Source of the DNA: Variovorax sp. HW608
Lineage (GTDB): Bacteria > Pseudomonadota > Gammaproteobacteria > Burkholderiales > Burkholderiaceae_C
Reading direction: 5' to 3'
Assembly: GCF_900090195.1 (NCBI RefSeq)
Contig: NZ_LT607803.1
Location: 868,001 to 932,000 of the forward strand
DNA length: 64,000 bases
The notes beneath the pieces are model-generated. The model was not told the DNA's origin. It saw only the letters and a list, made by a program, of their open reading frames with translations, and did no database searches. Each line of letters starts with the position of its first letter. Position 1 is the first letter of the stretch. This document shows positions 7,950 through 16,052 of this stretch, in pieces. The translations under genes were made by a program, and so were the position numbers.

Positions 7950-9542
7950 TCACACAGTGACAGTTGAAAGTTCCGGAGCAATCTGTGCCGGCGGGCGCGC
8001 AACACGCTCCGGCGAGGCCGGCGACGGACCCTGGCGGATGGCCTTGAGCATCAGCTTCATCTCGATGACCAGCAGCACGCTGTAGAGCGCAACGAATCCC
8101 GCGATGGTCGTCAGCACGGTGCGTGCGCCCAGGCTCGACACGGCCGCGGCCGTGGGCAGCACGCCTTCGATCACCCAGGGCTGGCGTCCGAACTCGGCGA
8201 CGAACCAGCCGCACTCGGCCGCAATCCACGGCAGCGGGATGGCGACCACCGCCACCTTGAGCAGCCACGGATGCGCATCGAGCCTGCGGCGCGCCGAGAG
8301 CACGAAGAAGGTCGCGCTGAGCGCGATGAAGAACATGCCGAGGCCCACCATGACGCGGAAGCTCCAGTACAGCGGCCAGACCGGTGGGATGGTGTCCTGC
8401 GCGGCCTGCGCGATCTGGTCCGCCGTCGCCTTGCGGGGATCGTCCACATAGCGCTTGAGCAAGAGCGCGTAGCCGAGCGCATGGCCGTTTGCTTCGAAGA
8501 TCGTCTTCGCCGATTCGGGTACTGCAGCAGTGCTTCCCGCCTCGCGGATCTTCTGCAGCGCGTCGTAGGCGGAGATGCCGACGCGGATGTTGAGCTCCGC
8601 GCGGTGCACCAGATCGTCGATGCCCGAAATCTCCGTATTCAACGAGCGCGTGCCGATCAGGCCCATGGCCCACGGGATGTGAACCGCGTAGTGCGTCTCG
8701 CGCGCTTCCTGGTCCGGGAATCCGAAGGCGGTGAAGGCAGCCGGCGCGGGCTCGGTCTTCCACATCGCCTCGATGGCGGCCAGCTTCATCTTCTGGTGCT
8801 CGGTCGAGAGGTAGCCGCTCTCGTCGCCCAGCACCACCACCGACAGCGCCGAGGCCAGGCCGAACGAGGCCGCGACAGTCATCGAACGCTTCGCCAGCTG
8901 CAGGTGACGGCCCTTGAGCGCATACCACGCCGATACCCCCAGCACGAAGATCGCCGCGACGACATAGCCCGCCGACACCGTATGCACGAACTTGGCCTGT
9001 GCCACCGGATTGGTGAGCACGGCGAAGAAGTCCGTCACCTCCATGCGCATCGTCTGCGGATTGAAGGCGGCGCCCACCGGGTTCTGCATCCAGCCGTTGG
9101 CGATCAGGATCCACAGGGCCGAGAAGTTGGTCGCGATCGCGACGCACCAGGTAACGAACAGATGCTTGACCTTGGACAGCTTGTCCCACCCGAAGAAGAA
9201 CAGGCCAACGAAGGTCGCCTCCATGAAGAAGGCCATCAGCCCCTCGATGGCCAGCGGCGCGCCGAAGACGTCGCCCACGTAGTGGCTGTAGTAGCTCCAG
9301 TTCATGCCGAACTGGAACTCCATGACGATGCCGGTGGCCACGCCCATCGCGAAGTTGATGCCGAAAAGCGTGCCCCAGAACTTCGTCATGTCGCGCCAAA
9401 TGACGCGGCCGGTCATCACGTAGACCGTCTCCATGATCGCGATGAGCACCGACAAGCCGATGGTCAGCGGCACGAAAAGAAAGTGATAGAGCGCCGTCAC
9501 TGCGAACTGCAGACGAGACAGCGCGACGATGTCCAGATCCAT
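7950..9542 (-). CDS. cydA: Cytochrome bd ubiquinol oxidase subunit I
   Basis: 530 residues, close to the usual length for the long-Q-loop (E. coli bd-I) type. The haem ligand near the start is H20 (ALYHFLFVPL); the quinol loop has the GDESGYLSTEHQKMK segment with the expected lysine and glutamate; and the family motif FGRQPWVIEG lies near the C-terminal end. It catalyses quinol oxidation with oxygen reduction and carries haems b558, b595 and d. The open frame runs upstream to 10202, but the ATG at 9542 (MDLDIVALSRLQFA) is the homologous start; only a weak AAAGAAA site precedes it. It heads the cydABX operon and is divergent from the cytochrome c genes at 9785. Confidence 0.96.
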   Translation of the reverse strand: MDLDIVALSRLQFAVTALYHFLFVPLTIGLSVLIAIMETVYVMTGRVIWRDMTKFWGTLFGINFAMGVATGIVMEFQFGMNWSYYSHYVGDVFGAPLAIEGLMAFFMEATFVGLFFFGWDKLSKVKHLFVTWCVAIATNFSALWILIANGWMQNPVGAAFNPQTMRMEVTDFFAVLTNPVAQAKFVHTVSAGYVVAAIFVLGVSAWYALKGRHLQLAKRSMTVAASFGLASALSVVVLGDESGYLSTEHQKMKLAAIEAMWKTEPAPAAFTAFGFPDQEARETHYAVHIPWAMGLIGTRSLNTEISGIDDLVHRAELNIRVGISAYDALQKIREAGSTAAVPESAKTIFEANGHALGYALLLKRYVDDPRKATADQIAQAAQDTIPPVWPLYWSFRVMVGLGMFFIALSATFFVLSARRRLDAHPWLLKVAVVAIPLPWIAAECGWFVAEFGRQPWVIEGVLPTAAAVSSLGARTVLTTIAGFVALYSVLLVIEMKLMLKAIRQGPSPASPERVARPPAQIAPELSTVTV

Positions 9543-9784
9543 GATGGGTTTTTCTTTGCTTCGGTATGCGCGGGGGAATGCGTGGCCCGCTGCGCTGCAA
9601 AGGATGGTCCCGCAACCCCGGCTGATCCGGCCTGTCCAGAATTCGTTATTTGCAACCGGATCAGATGAATCGGATCGTTCGGAAGATCCGCGAACCTCGA
9701 ATCGCATGCGGTGCACTTCCGGCTCGCAAGCGGGCCGATCTGATACGGTCGAATCGGACTTGAACAGCAACAATCGGTGCACCG

Positions 9785-10492
9785 ATGATGCATCCAAGTC
9801 AAATCCGCTGGTGGTTCGTGTTCGCCTTCGTGGCCTGCTGCTCGTTCCTGCAATCCGCGTCGGCAGCCGATGAAATGACGCGCCGCATGGCGGCCTGCAC
9901 GACCTGCCACGGCCGCGAGGGGCAGGCTGCGCACTCGGACTACTTTCCGCGGCTGGCGGGCAAGCCGGCCGCTTATCTCTACGAGCAGTTGCGCAGCTTC
10001 CGCGATGGCCGCCGCCAGCAGGCCGAGATGAACCACCTGCTCGCGAACCTGTCGGATGCCTATCTGCGCGAAATGGCCGGGTACTTCGCAGCGCTCGAAT
10101 TGCCCTACCCGCCGCCCACCCCGTCGGACCTGCCCGACGCCCAGCTCGCACGAGGCAAGGCCCTGGTCTTTGGCGGCGACGAGGCGCGCGGCATTCCCGC
10201 ATGCGTGCGCTGCCACGGCGATGCGCTCGCGGGCGTGCTGTCGCAGATCCCCGGTCTGCTGGGCCTGCCGCGCCTCTACATCGCCTCGCAACTGGGCGCC
10301 TGGGTCACCGGCGACCGGCGCGCCCTGCCGCCCGACTGCATGGCCGAAGTGGGCCGCAAGCTGAACAACGAGGACATCCGCGCCGTCGCGGGGTGGCTCG
10401 CGGCCCAGCCGGTGCCCACAGGCGCCAGGCCGGCGGCCTCGCTGCCGCGCGCGCTGCCGGTCGCCTGCAGCGCGAAGGAGGCGCACCGATGA
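9785..10492 (+). CDS. Exported diheme cytochrome c (c4-like)
   Basis: 235 residues. The signal peptide spans about residues 1-27 (a hydrophobic FVFAFVACC core, then SASAAD). Two haem motifs are visible, CTTCH (C38-H42) and CVRCH (C140-H144), each opening a class I cytochrome domain, as in c4-type proteins. The segment between them, YFPRLAGKPAAYLYEQLRSFRDG, is typical of c4-like domains. It should be periplasmic or membrane-attached and pass electrons between a dehydrogenase and an oxidase. It overlaps the next gene by ATGA (10489-10492), so the two are translationally coupled. Confidence 0.88.
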   Translation: MMHPSQIRWWFVFAFVACCSFLQSASAADEMTRRMAACTTCHGREGQAAHSDYFPRLAGKPAAYLYEQLRSFRDGRRQQAEMNHLLANLSDAYLREMAGYFAALELPYPPPTPSDLPDAQLARGKALVFGGDEARGIPACVRCHGDALAGVLSQIPGLLGLPRLYIASQLGAWVTGDRRALPPDCMAEVGRKLNNEDIRAVAGWLAAQPVPTGARPAASLPRALPVACSAKEAHR

Positions 10493-11763
10493 GCGCGCGC
10501 AGGCTTCTGCTGCGCTCGCTCCTCGCGCTCGCGCTGCTGCTGGCGGTGTTGGCGGGTGGGGTGGCGGCGCTCAACCGGCACGGCGAGGAGCCGGTCGACA
10601 ACGACGCAAGGTCCTTCGTGGCCACGGCCGGCCAGATCGAACGCGGCCGCTATCTCGCCATGGCCGGCAACTGCGCCGGCTGCCACACCCCGCGCGGCGG
10701 TGCGAGCTACGCGGGCGGGCGCGGCATCGAGACGCCCTTCGGCACCATCTACGCCACCAACCTCACGCCCGAGCCGCAGACCGGCATCGGCCGGTGGAGC
10801 GCCGGCGACTTCTGGCGCGCGATGCACAACGGTCGCTCGCGCGATGGCCGGCTGCTGTACCCGGCCTTTCCGTACACCAGCTTCACGCAGATCACGCGCG
10901 AGGATTCGGATGCGCTCTACGCGTGGCTGCGTACCTTGCCGCCCGTGTTGCAGGCGAACGCGCCGAATACGCTGCGCTTCCCCTACGACACACAGGCAGC
11001 GCTCGCGCTGTGGCGCGCCCTGTTCTTCCGGCCCGGCCGCTTCGAAAGCCAGCCGCAGCAATCCGCCGAATGGAACCGCGGCGCCTATCTCGTCGGCGGC
11101 CTGGGCCATTGCATCGCCTGCCACGGCAGCCGCAACACGCTGGGCGCGACCGACGCCGCGCGCGGCCTGGCCGGCGGCATGCTGCCCGGCAAGAACTGGT
11201 ACGCGCCGGCCCTCGATGCAGCCACGGAGGCCGGTGTCGCGGGCTGGTCGCCGTCCGATGTCGTCGCGCTCCTCAAGACCGGGCGCAGCGAACACGGCGC
11301 CGTGCTCGGTCCGATGTCCGAGGTGGTGTATGGCAGCACACAGCACCTGAGCGATGCCGACCTGCATTCGATCGCGACCTACCTGCAGGCGCTGCCGCAG
11401 CGGCCCGCGCCGGCCCCGGTGCCCGCGCCTCGCCGCAACGAATCGCTCATGGTGCGCGGCGAGAAGATCTACGCGCAGCAGTGCGCCTGGTGCCATGGCG
11501 ATCGCGGCGAAGGCGAGTCCGGCGTCTTTCCGCCGCTGGCCGGCAACCGCGCGGTGAACCTTGGCAACCCCGCCAACCTGGTTCAGGTGGTCCGCCGAGG
11601 CGGCTACGCGCCGGCCACCGAAGGCAACCCGCGCCCCTACGGCATGCCGCCCTTCGGCCATGCGCTGGACGACGCGGAGATCGCCGCCGTGCTCACCTTC
11701 GTGCGCAGCAGTTGGGGCAACAGCGCCGCGGAGGTGTCGCTGCGCGACGCCATGCAGCGTTAG
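10489..11763 (+). CDS. Membrane-anchored triheme cytochrome c (alcohol/gluconate dehydrogenase subunit type)
   Basis: 424 residues. An uncleaved or signal-type N-terminal helix (residues 5-27) is followed by three haem motifs: CAGCH (C62-H66), CIACH (C208-H212) and CAWCH (C332-H336). Three cytochrome domains in about 420 residues, with ETPFGTIYATNLTPEPQTGIG after the first, is the architecture of the triheme subunit of membrane alcohol, gluconate and sorbitol dehydrogenases. That subunit passes electrons to ubiquinone. No catalytic flavin or quinoprotein subunit is adjacent, so its donor is unknown. It overlaps the diheme gene by four bases. Confidence 0.9.
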   Translation: MSARRLLLRSLLALALLLAVLAGGVAALNRHGEEPVDNDARSFVATAGQIERGRYLAMAGNCAGCHTPRGGASYAGGRGIETPFGTIYATNLTPEPQTGIGRWSAGDFWRAMHNGRSRDGRLLYPAFPYTSFTQITREDSDALYAWLRTLPPVLQANAPNTLRFPYDTQAALALWRALFFRPGRFESQPQQSAEWNRGAYLVGGLGHCIACHGSRNTLGATDAARGLAGGMLPGKNWYAPALDAATEAGVAGWSPSDVVALLKTGRSEHGAVLGPMSEVVYGSTQHLSDADLHSIATYLQALPQRPAPAPVPAPRRNESLMVRGEKIYAQQCAWCHGDRGEGESGVFPPLAGNRAVNLGNPANLVQVVRRGGYAPATEGNPRPYGMPPFGHALDDAEIAAVLTFVRSSWGNSAAEVSLRDAMQR

Positions 11764-11798
11764 CAGGCAGCCCCGTCATTCAAGCCAAGGAGAAGTAC

Positions 11799-11984
11799 AT
11801 GTCCCGATTCCGCAGATCACTCCAGGCCGTCCTGTGGGCCGCCATCGGGCTGGGCGGTCGCCGCGCAGACGCCGACCAGCGCGTCGACGGGGACAGCCTC
11901 TGGATCATCCTCGTACTCGCCCTGGTCCTCGTTCTCGGCTTGATCGGCGGCCTCCTCGCACTCGCCCGGCTGGCCGCTGGCTGA
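11799..11984 (+). CDS. Small single-helix membrane protein
   Basis: 61 residues, 35 bases after the triheme cytochrome gene and preceded by a strong AAGGAGA site eight bases from the ATG, which is why I accept it. A basic N-terminus (MSRFRRS) is followed by a hydrophilic stretch rich in D and R, then a strongly hydrophobic helix (about 34-57, rich in L, V, I and G). I do not recognise the family. The position suggests a small accessory membrane protein of the cytochrome operon. Confidence 0.6.
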   Translation: MSRFRRSLQAVLWAAIGLGGRRADADQRVDGDSLWIILVLALVLVLGLIGGLLALARLAAG

Positions 11985-12035
11985 CCGGCTGCCGGGCCTG
12001 CGCGCCCCAGCCCGCGCAGGCCATCACCCCGCCGG

Positions 12036-12677
12036 TTAAGGGGCAGCGTTGATCGCCAGTTGCGCGGCGAACGCCCGCTGGTAGGCCGGCCGCGCTTCGC
12101 CGCGAGCGACATAGGCGGCCAGCCTTGGAAACTCGTTCAGCAAGCCGGACGGTCTCAGCCGAAGCAGCACTGACACCATCAGCAGGTCGCCCGCGCTGAA
12201 GCCGCCGTCCAGCCAGTCACTGTCGCCCAGACGGGTGGCCAACTGGTTCAGTCGGGTGCGCACCCGGTCCTCGACGAGGGGCAGGCGCTCAGCCTTCCAC
12301 GGCCTTTCGCCTTCCACCAACTTGACGATGACGAGTTCGAGGATCGGAGGCTCGATCGTATTGAGCGCCGCGAACATCCACGTGATGGCGCGCGCCCTTG
12401 CGTTGGCATCGGCGGGGAACAGGCCCGGGTGGCGTTCGGCGATGTGCAGCACGATGGAGCCGGTCTCGAACAGCGCGAGGTCGCCTTCCTCGTAGGTGGG
12501 GATCTGGCCGAAGGGGTGCAGCGCAAGATGCCCGGCTTCCTTCATCGCGCGGAAGGACACCAGGCGCACCTCGTAGGGTAGGCCGGCCTCCTCCAGTGCC
12601 CAGCGGACGCGCGTATCTCACGCCAGACCCTCGCCCCCGTCGGGCGACCGTTCAAATGCGGTGATGGTGATTGTCAT
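12036..12677 (-). pseudogene. Glutathione S-transferase gene interrupted by one in-frame TGA
   Basis: Read from the ATG at 12677 the frame encodes 19 sensible residues (MTITITAFERSPDGGEGLA), meets TGA at 12618-12620, then continues in the same frame as DTRVRWALEEAGLPYEVRLV and a normal GST to 12036. The thioredoxin-like N-terminal domain includes FETGSIVLHIAERH and the helical C-terminal domain contains WLDGGFSAGDLLMVSVLLRL. I recall relatives with arginine where the TGA lies, so CGA to TGA is the simplest explanation; this is from memory and not searched. Without readthrough only the part from an internal GTG near 12569 could be made, and it would lack the first beta strand and glutathione-contacting residues. 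Confidence 0.75.
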
Positions 12678-12712
12678 CGTGAGCGTCTTCGGGGGCATCT
12701 TATCCAGATCCA

Positions 12713-13096
12713 GTGTGTGCACACCGGTGGGTGAACGACGGAAAGTTGGGGCATCCGCCACGGGCGTGCGCCATCGCAGCCCGATGCCTGGCGCTCTTCG
12801 CTATCTCTGGCATCTCGGCATGGGCACAACCGCGGCCTGAAATGCCAGCGCCCTTGTCGCCCGCAGTGCCGGCCGAAATCACTAAGCCTGCAGCAGCGTC
12901 CAGCGCACCGTCGGCGGGGCCGGCCGTGCAGGCACATCCCAGCCCTTCGACAGCAGCCAATGCCCAGAGCGCCGCGCGCCCCAGCACCCCAGAGCGCGAC
13001 AAGGAACCAGCTGCCCTGCGGCCTGAGACCATTGACTCCGCGGGGCCTGACGACAGCGCAGCGGTGCCTCGCTCCGCCGAGGGGTCACCGCGTTAG
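12713..13096 (+). CDS. Possible small exported proline/alanine-rich protein
   Basis: 127 residues from a GTG at 12713; no ATG is available in frame near the start. A signal-peptide-like segment (ACAIAARCLALFAISGIS, then AWAQ) is followed by about 85 residues dominated by P, A, S and E, low in complexity and without a recognisable fold. It fills part of the otherwise gene-free space between the broken GST gene and the ABC importer. No clear ribosome site is visible. It could be a real periplasmic linker-like protein or a chance frame in GC-rich DNA. Confidence 0.3.
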   Translation: MCAHRWVNDGKLGHPPRACAIAARCLALFAISGISAWAQPRPEMPAPLSPAVPAEITKPAAASSAPSAGPAVQAHPSPSTAANAQSAARPSTPERDKEPAALRPETIDSAGPDDSAAVPRSAEGSPR

Positions 13097-13223
13097 ACGG
13101 ACGAGGGGCGTGCGGGTGCAAGTCGCCTGGAGGTCCCATCGGACTGTCGAAGCCGCGGCTACCACCCTTGAATTGCGGCTCGTAGTAGTACTTCCTGAAC
13201 GTCCACTTGCCTTTGCCATTCCG

Positions 13224-14078
13224 CTATTTGATTGCACCCACGGTGAACCCTGCCACGAATCGATCGACGAAGAGGTTGAACAGCAGAGCGGTAGGGATGC
13301 TGACGATCAGGCAAGCCCCCATCAGCGAGCCCCAGAAATAGACGTCGCCGCGCACGAGGAAGGTTGGCACGCCCACGCTCACCGTGTATTGCGACGAGGT
13401 GGTGATGAAGGTCAGCGCATAGACGAACTCCTGCAACACCAGGGTGAAGGCAAAGATCACTGCCGTCAGAATGCCGGCCGAACACAGCGGCACCGCCACC
13501 TTGAGGAAGGCGCCGAACCGGGAGCAGCCGTCGATCATGGCCGCCTCTTCGATGTCGCGCGGAACGGCCTTGAAGAAGCCCATGAGCAGCCAGGTGCAGA
13601 ACGGCACCGTGAAGCTCGGATAGACGAGCACCAGGGACCATAGCGAATCCTGCAGCCCCAAAGCGGCAACGATGCGCGAGAAGGGAATGAACAGGATGGT
13701 CGGCGGGATCAGGTAAGTCAGGAAGATGCCGATCGCCAACTGGTGACCCCAGCGCCCGCTCAAGCGCGCCAGCGCATAGCCGGCGGGAACGGCGAGCAGC
13801 AGCGTGATGATGACCACCGAGATGCCGACCAGCGCCGTATTGGCCATCCAGCCAACGAATTGGGTATCGACGATCAGGACGCGCAGGTGCTCGAGCGTCG
13901 GTGGTCGGTTGAACAGGAAGGGATTGTTGGCGGTGGCTATGAGATCGTTGGTCTGCTTGAAGGTGGTGATCAGCATCCAGTAGAACGGGAAGGCGCAGAA
14001 GGCGACGAAGGCGGCGAGCAGGCCGAAATGGCCGGTCCGCGCGGCCCAGCGTCTGACGGCGGCGGTGCGGCCGGACAT
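13224..14078 (-). CDS. Sugar-type ABC importer permease (MalG/UgpE-like)
   Basis: 284 residues with about six membrane helices and the EAA loop EEAAMIDGCSRFGAFLKVAV that docks onto the ATPase. The N-terminal LITTFKQTNDLI periplasmic stretch and the sequence FVDRFVAGFTVGAIK at the end match the second permease of carbohydrate ABC importers (CUT1). It is the last gene of a four-gene operon: binding protein, ATPase, permease 1 and permease 2. Its ATG follows the stop of permease 1 by one base (TGA A ATG), giving coupled translation. Confidence 0.92.
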   Translation of the reverse strand: MSGRTAAVRRWAARTGHFGLLAAFVAFCAFPFYWMLITTFKQTNDLIATANNPFLFNRPPTLEHLRVLIVDTQFVGWMANTALVGISVVIITLLLAVPAGYALARLSGRWGHQLAIGIFLTYLIPPTILFIPFSRIVAALGLQDSLWSLVLVYPSFTVPFCTWLLMGFFKAVPRDIEEAAMIDGCSRFGAFLKVAVPLCSAGILTAVIFAFTLVLQEFVYALTFITTSSQYTVSVGVPTFLVRGDVYFWGSLMGACLIVSIPTALLFNLFVDRFVAGFTVGAIK

Positions 14079-14079
14079 T

Positions 14080-15018
14080 TCAAGCCACCTCCGCGCGCCG
14101 CGCCAGCGTCAGGAACAGGATCGCCACCGCCACGAGGACCGGGAACAGGAACAGCGCGATTGCGGCGCCGCCGGCCAGGTCGCCGCCCTGGATGCCGGTG
14201 AAGAAGGCCATGCTGGCGATCACCTGGGTCGTGTCGTAAGGGCCGCCACGCGTCAGCACGTAGATCACGATCATGTCCGTGAAGGTGAACACGATGCCGA
14301 ACAGCAATGCCACCAGCATGATCGGCATGACGAGAGGGATGTTGATGCGGAACAGGTGGCGCCAGAATCCTGCACCGTCCATTGCCGCAGCGTCATGGAT
14401 GTCCTGCGGGATCGAGGAGAGCCCGGCGAGAATGATCACCGTCGCCAGGGGCAGCAGGCGCCAGACGTTGACCATGATCACGGAGGCCATCGCCAGGTCC
14501 GGCTGGCCCAACCAGATCGGCCAGACGTTCATCCCCAGCAGGCCAAGGGCTCTGGCTGTCCAGTTGATGATGCTGTAGACCGGGTCGAAGATCCACAGCC
14601 ATCCGATGCTGCCGAGCGAAATCGGCGCCACCCACGGCAGCAGGATCAGGAAGCGCACCAGCCACTTGCCGCGGAAGTCGCGGTACAGCGCCATGGCCAG
14701 GACCTTGCCGAGCACGACGACCAGCACTTGCGAGATCAGGGTGAACGCCACGGCGTTCCGCAGCGACTGCCAGAAGGTCTCGCTCGCAAGGGCGAGGCGA
14801 AAGTTCTCGAGACCGACGAAGTGCAGCACGCGCGTGCCGACCGTGGCGTCGCTGACGCTGTAATAGAGGCCGACCAGGAAGGGGAAACCGACCAGCAGCG
14901 CGATGTAGAGGATGGCCGGCGCCAGCAGCAGGCGTCCCAGCCAATGCTCGTCGTCGAGCAGCGCCGGTCCGCGGCGGGCGGCGGCCGTGGTCGGATGGTG
15001 CAAGGCCTCCACGCGCAT
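14080..15018 (-). CDS. Sugar-type ABC importer permease (MalF/UgpA-like)
   Basis: 312 residues with about six membrane helices and the EAA loop IHDAAAMDGAGFWRHLFRIN in the cytoplasmic C-terminal part. The early PAILYIALLVGFPFLVGLYYS helix and the LRNAVAFTLISQVLVVVLGK region are typical of the first permease subunit of CUT1 importers. It pairs with the adjacent second permease. The ATG is one base from the stop of the ATPase gene. The transported compound is not evident. Confidence 0.92.
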   Translation of the reverse strand: MRVEALHHPTTAAARRGPALLDDEHWLGRLLLAPAILYIALLVGFPFLVGLYYSVSDATVGTRVLHFVGLENFRLALASETFWQSLRNAVAFTLISQVLVVVLGKVLAMALYRDFRGKWLVRFLILLPWVAPISLGSIGWLWIFDPVYSIINWTARALGLLGMNVWPIWLGQPDLAMASVIMVNVWRLLPLATVIILAGLSSIPQDIHDAAAMDGAGFWRHLFRINIPLVMPIMLVALLFGIVFTFTDMIVIYVLTRGGPYDTTQVIASMAFFTGIQGGDLAGGAAIALFLFPVLVAVAILFLTLARRAEVA

Positions 15019-15019
15019 C

Positions 15020-16039
15020 TCAGGTCACCTGTCGGCCGCTGGCGCGATCGAAGCGGCGCAGGTCGCGCTCGCGCACGAAGAATTCCCGGCGCTCGCCGGC
15101 GGTCATCGTCAGGTCACGCCCGACCGGCAAGCGGGCGATGACACGGCTCGGCGGCCAGGGCGGCGCCAGGGTGCCGTAGACCAGGCTATCGGCGCCCAGG
15201 TATTCGACGCGGCTGACGTCGAGACCGAACGCGATCCTGGTCTCGCCTTGCGGCTGCGCCTCGGCCGGCAGAAGCTGTTCGGGGCGGAAGCCGGTAATGG
15301 TCTCGCCTGTCTCGACCAGATTCATCGGCGGCGAGCCGATGAAGGTGGCGACGAAGGTGTCGGCCGGATCGCCATAGATCTCCAGCGGTGTGCCGAGCTG
15401 GTGGATGCGGCCGTGATCGAGCACCGCGATGCGGTCGCCGAGCCCCATGGCCTCGATCTGGTCGTGGGTCACATAGATGGTGGTGGTGCCCAAGCGCCGC
15501 TGGAACTGCTGCAGCTCGTCGCGCGCCGCGCTGCGCAGCTGGGCGTCGAGGTTGGAGAGCGGCTCGTCGAGCAGGAAGACCACCGGCTCGCGCACCATGG
15601 CGCGCGCCAAGGCGACGCGTTGGCGCTCGCCGCCCGAAAGCTGGCGCGGCTTGCGCTTGAGCAGGCGCTCGATGCCGAACATGGCTGCCGCTTGCTTCAC
15701 GCGCTCTTGCACCGCCGCGCCGCGCATGCCGCGTGCCTCGAGGGGGAATGCGATATTGCTCGCCACGCTGAGGTGCGGGTAGAGCGCATAGCTCTGGAAC
15801 ACCATGGCGATGTTGCGGTCGCGCGGCGGCAGGGGCGTGACGACGCGGCCGTCGATCAGCACATCGCCGGTGGATGGGGTTTCGAGCCCCGCGATCATCC
15901 TCAGCAGCGTGGTCTTGCCGCAGCCGGACGGGCCGAGCAGCACCAGGAACTCGCCCTCGCGCACCGGCAGGTCGATGCCGTCGACGGCGGCCACGCCGTC
16001 AAAGCGCTTGCGCAGTTCGCGCGTCTCGACCGTGGCCAT
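15020..16039 (-). CDS. Sugar-type ABC importer ATPase (MalK/UgpC-like)
   Basis: 339 residues from the ATG at 16039 (MATVETRELRKRFDG). It carries Walker A GPSGCGKTT, the signature LSGGERQR, Walker B VVFLLDEPLSNLD and the switch histidine in IYVTHDQIEAMGLG. The C-terminal 100 residues form the TOBE/regulatory domain with GFRPEQL. It drives the two adjacent permeases from the cytoplasmic side. A longer open frame upstream overlaps the binding-protein gene and is not homologous, which decides the start. Confidence 0.94.
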   Translation of the reverse strand: MATVETRELRKRFDGVAAVDGIDLPVREGEFLVLLGPSGCGKTTLLRMIAGLETPSTGDVLIDGRVVTPLPPRDRNIAMVFQSYALYPHLSVASNIAFPLEARGMRGAAVQERVKQAAAMFGIERLLKRKPRQLSGGERQRVALARAMVREPVVFLLDEPLSNLDAQLRSAARDELQQFQRRLGTTTIYVTHDQIEAMGLGDRIAVLDHGRIHQLGTPLEIYGDPADTFVATFIGSPPMNLVETGETITGFRPEQLLPAEAQPQGETRIAFGLDVSRVEYLGADSLVYGTLAPPWPPSRVIARLPVGRDLTMTAGERREFFVRERDLRRFDRASGRQVT

Positions 16040-16052
16040 GGCGGCCCATCGC

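Noticed and set aside
8271..9668. Long plus-strand frame (465 codons) opposite cydA
   Set aside because: Shadow of cydA, with composition unlike a real protein and no start signal.
12618..12620. TGA in the GST gene read as selenocysteine
   Set aside because: Recalled relatives have arginine at this position, no selenocysteine insertion hairpin is apparent after the codon, and GSTs of this family are not selenoproteins.
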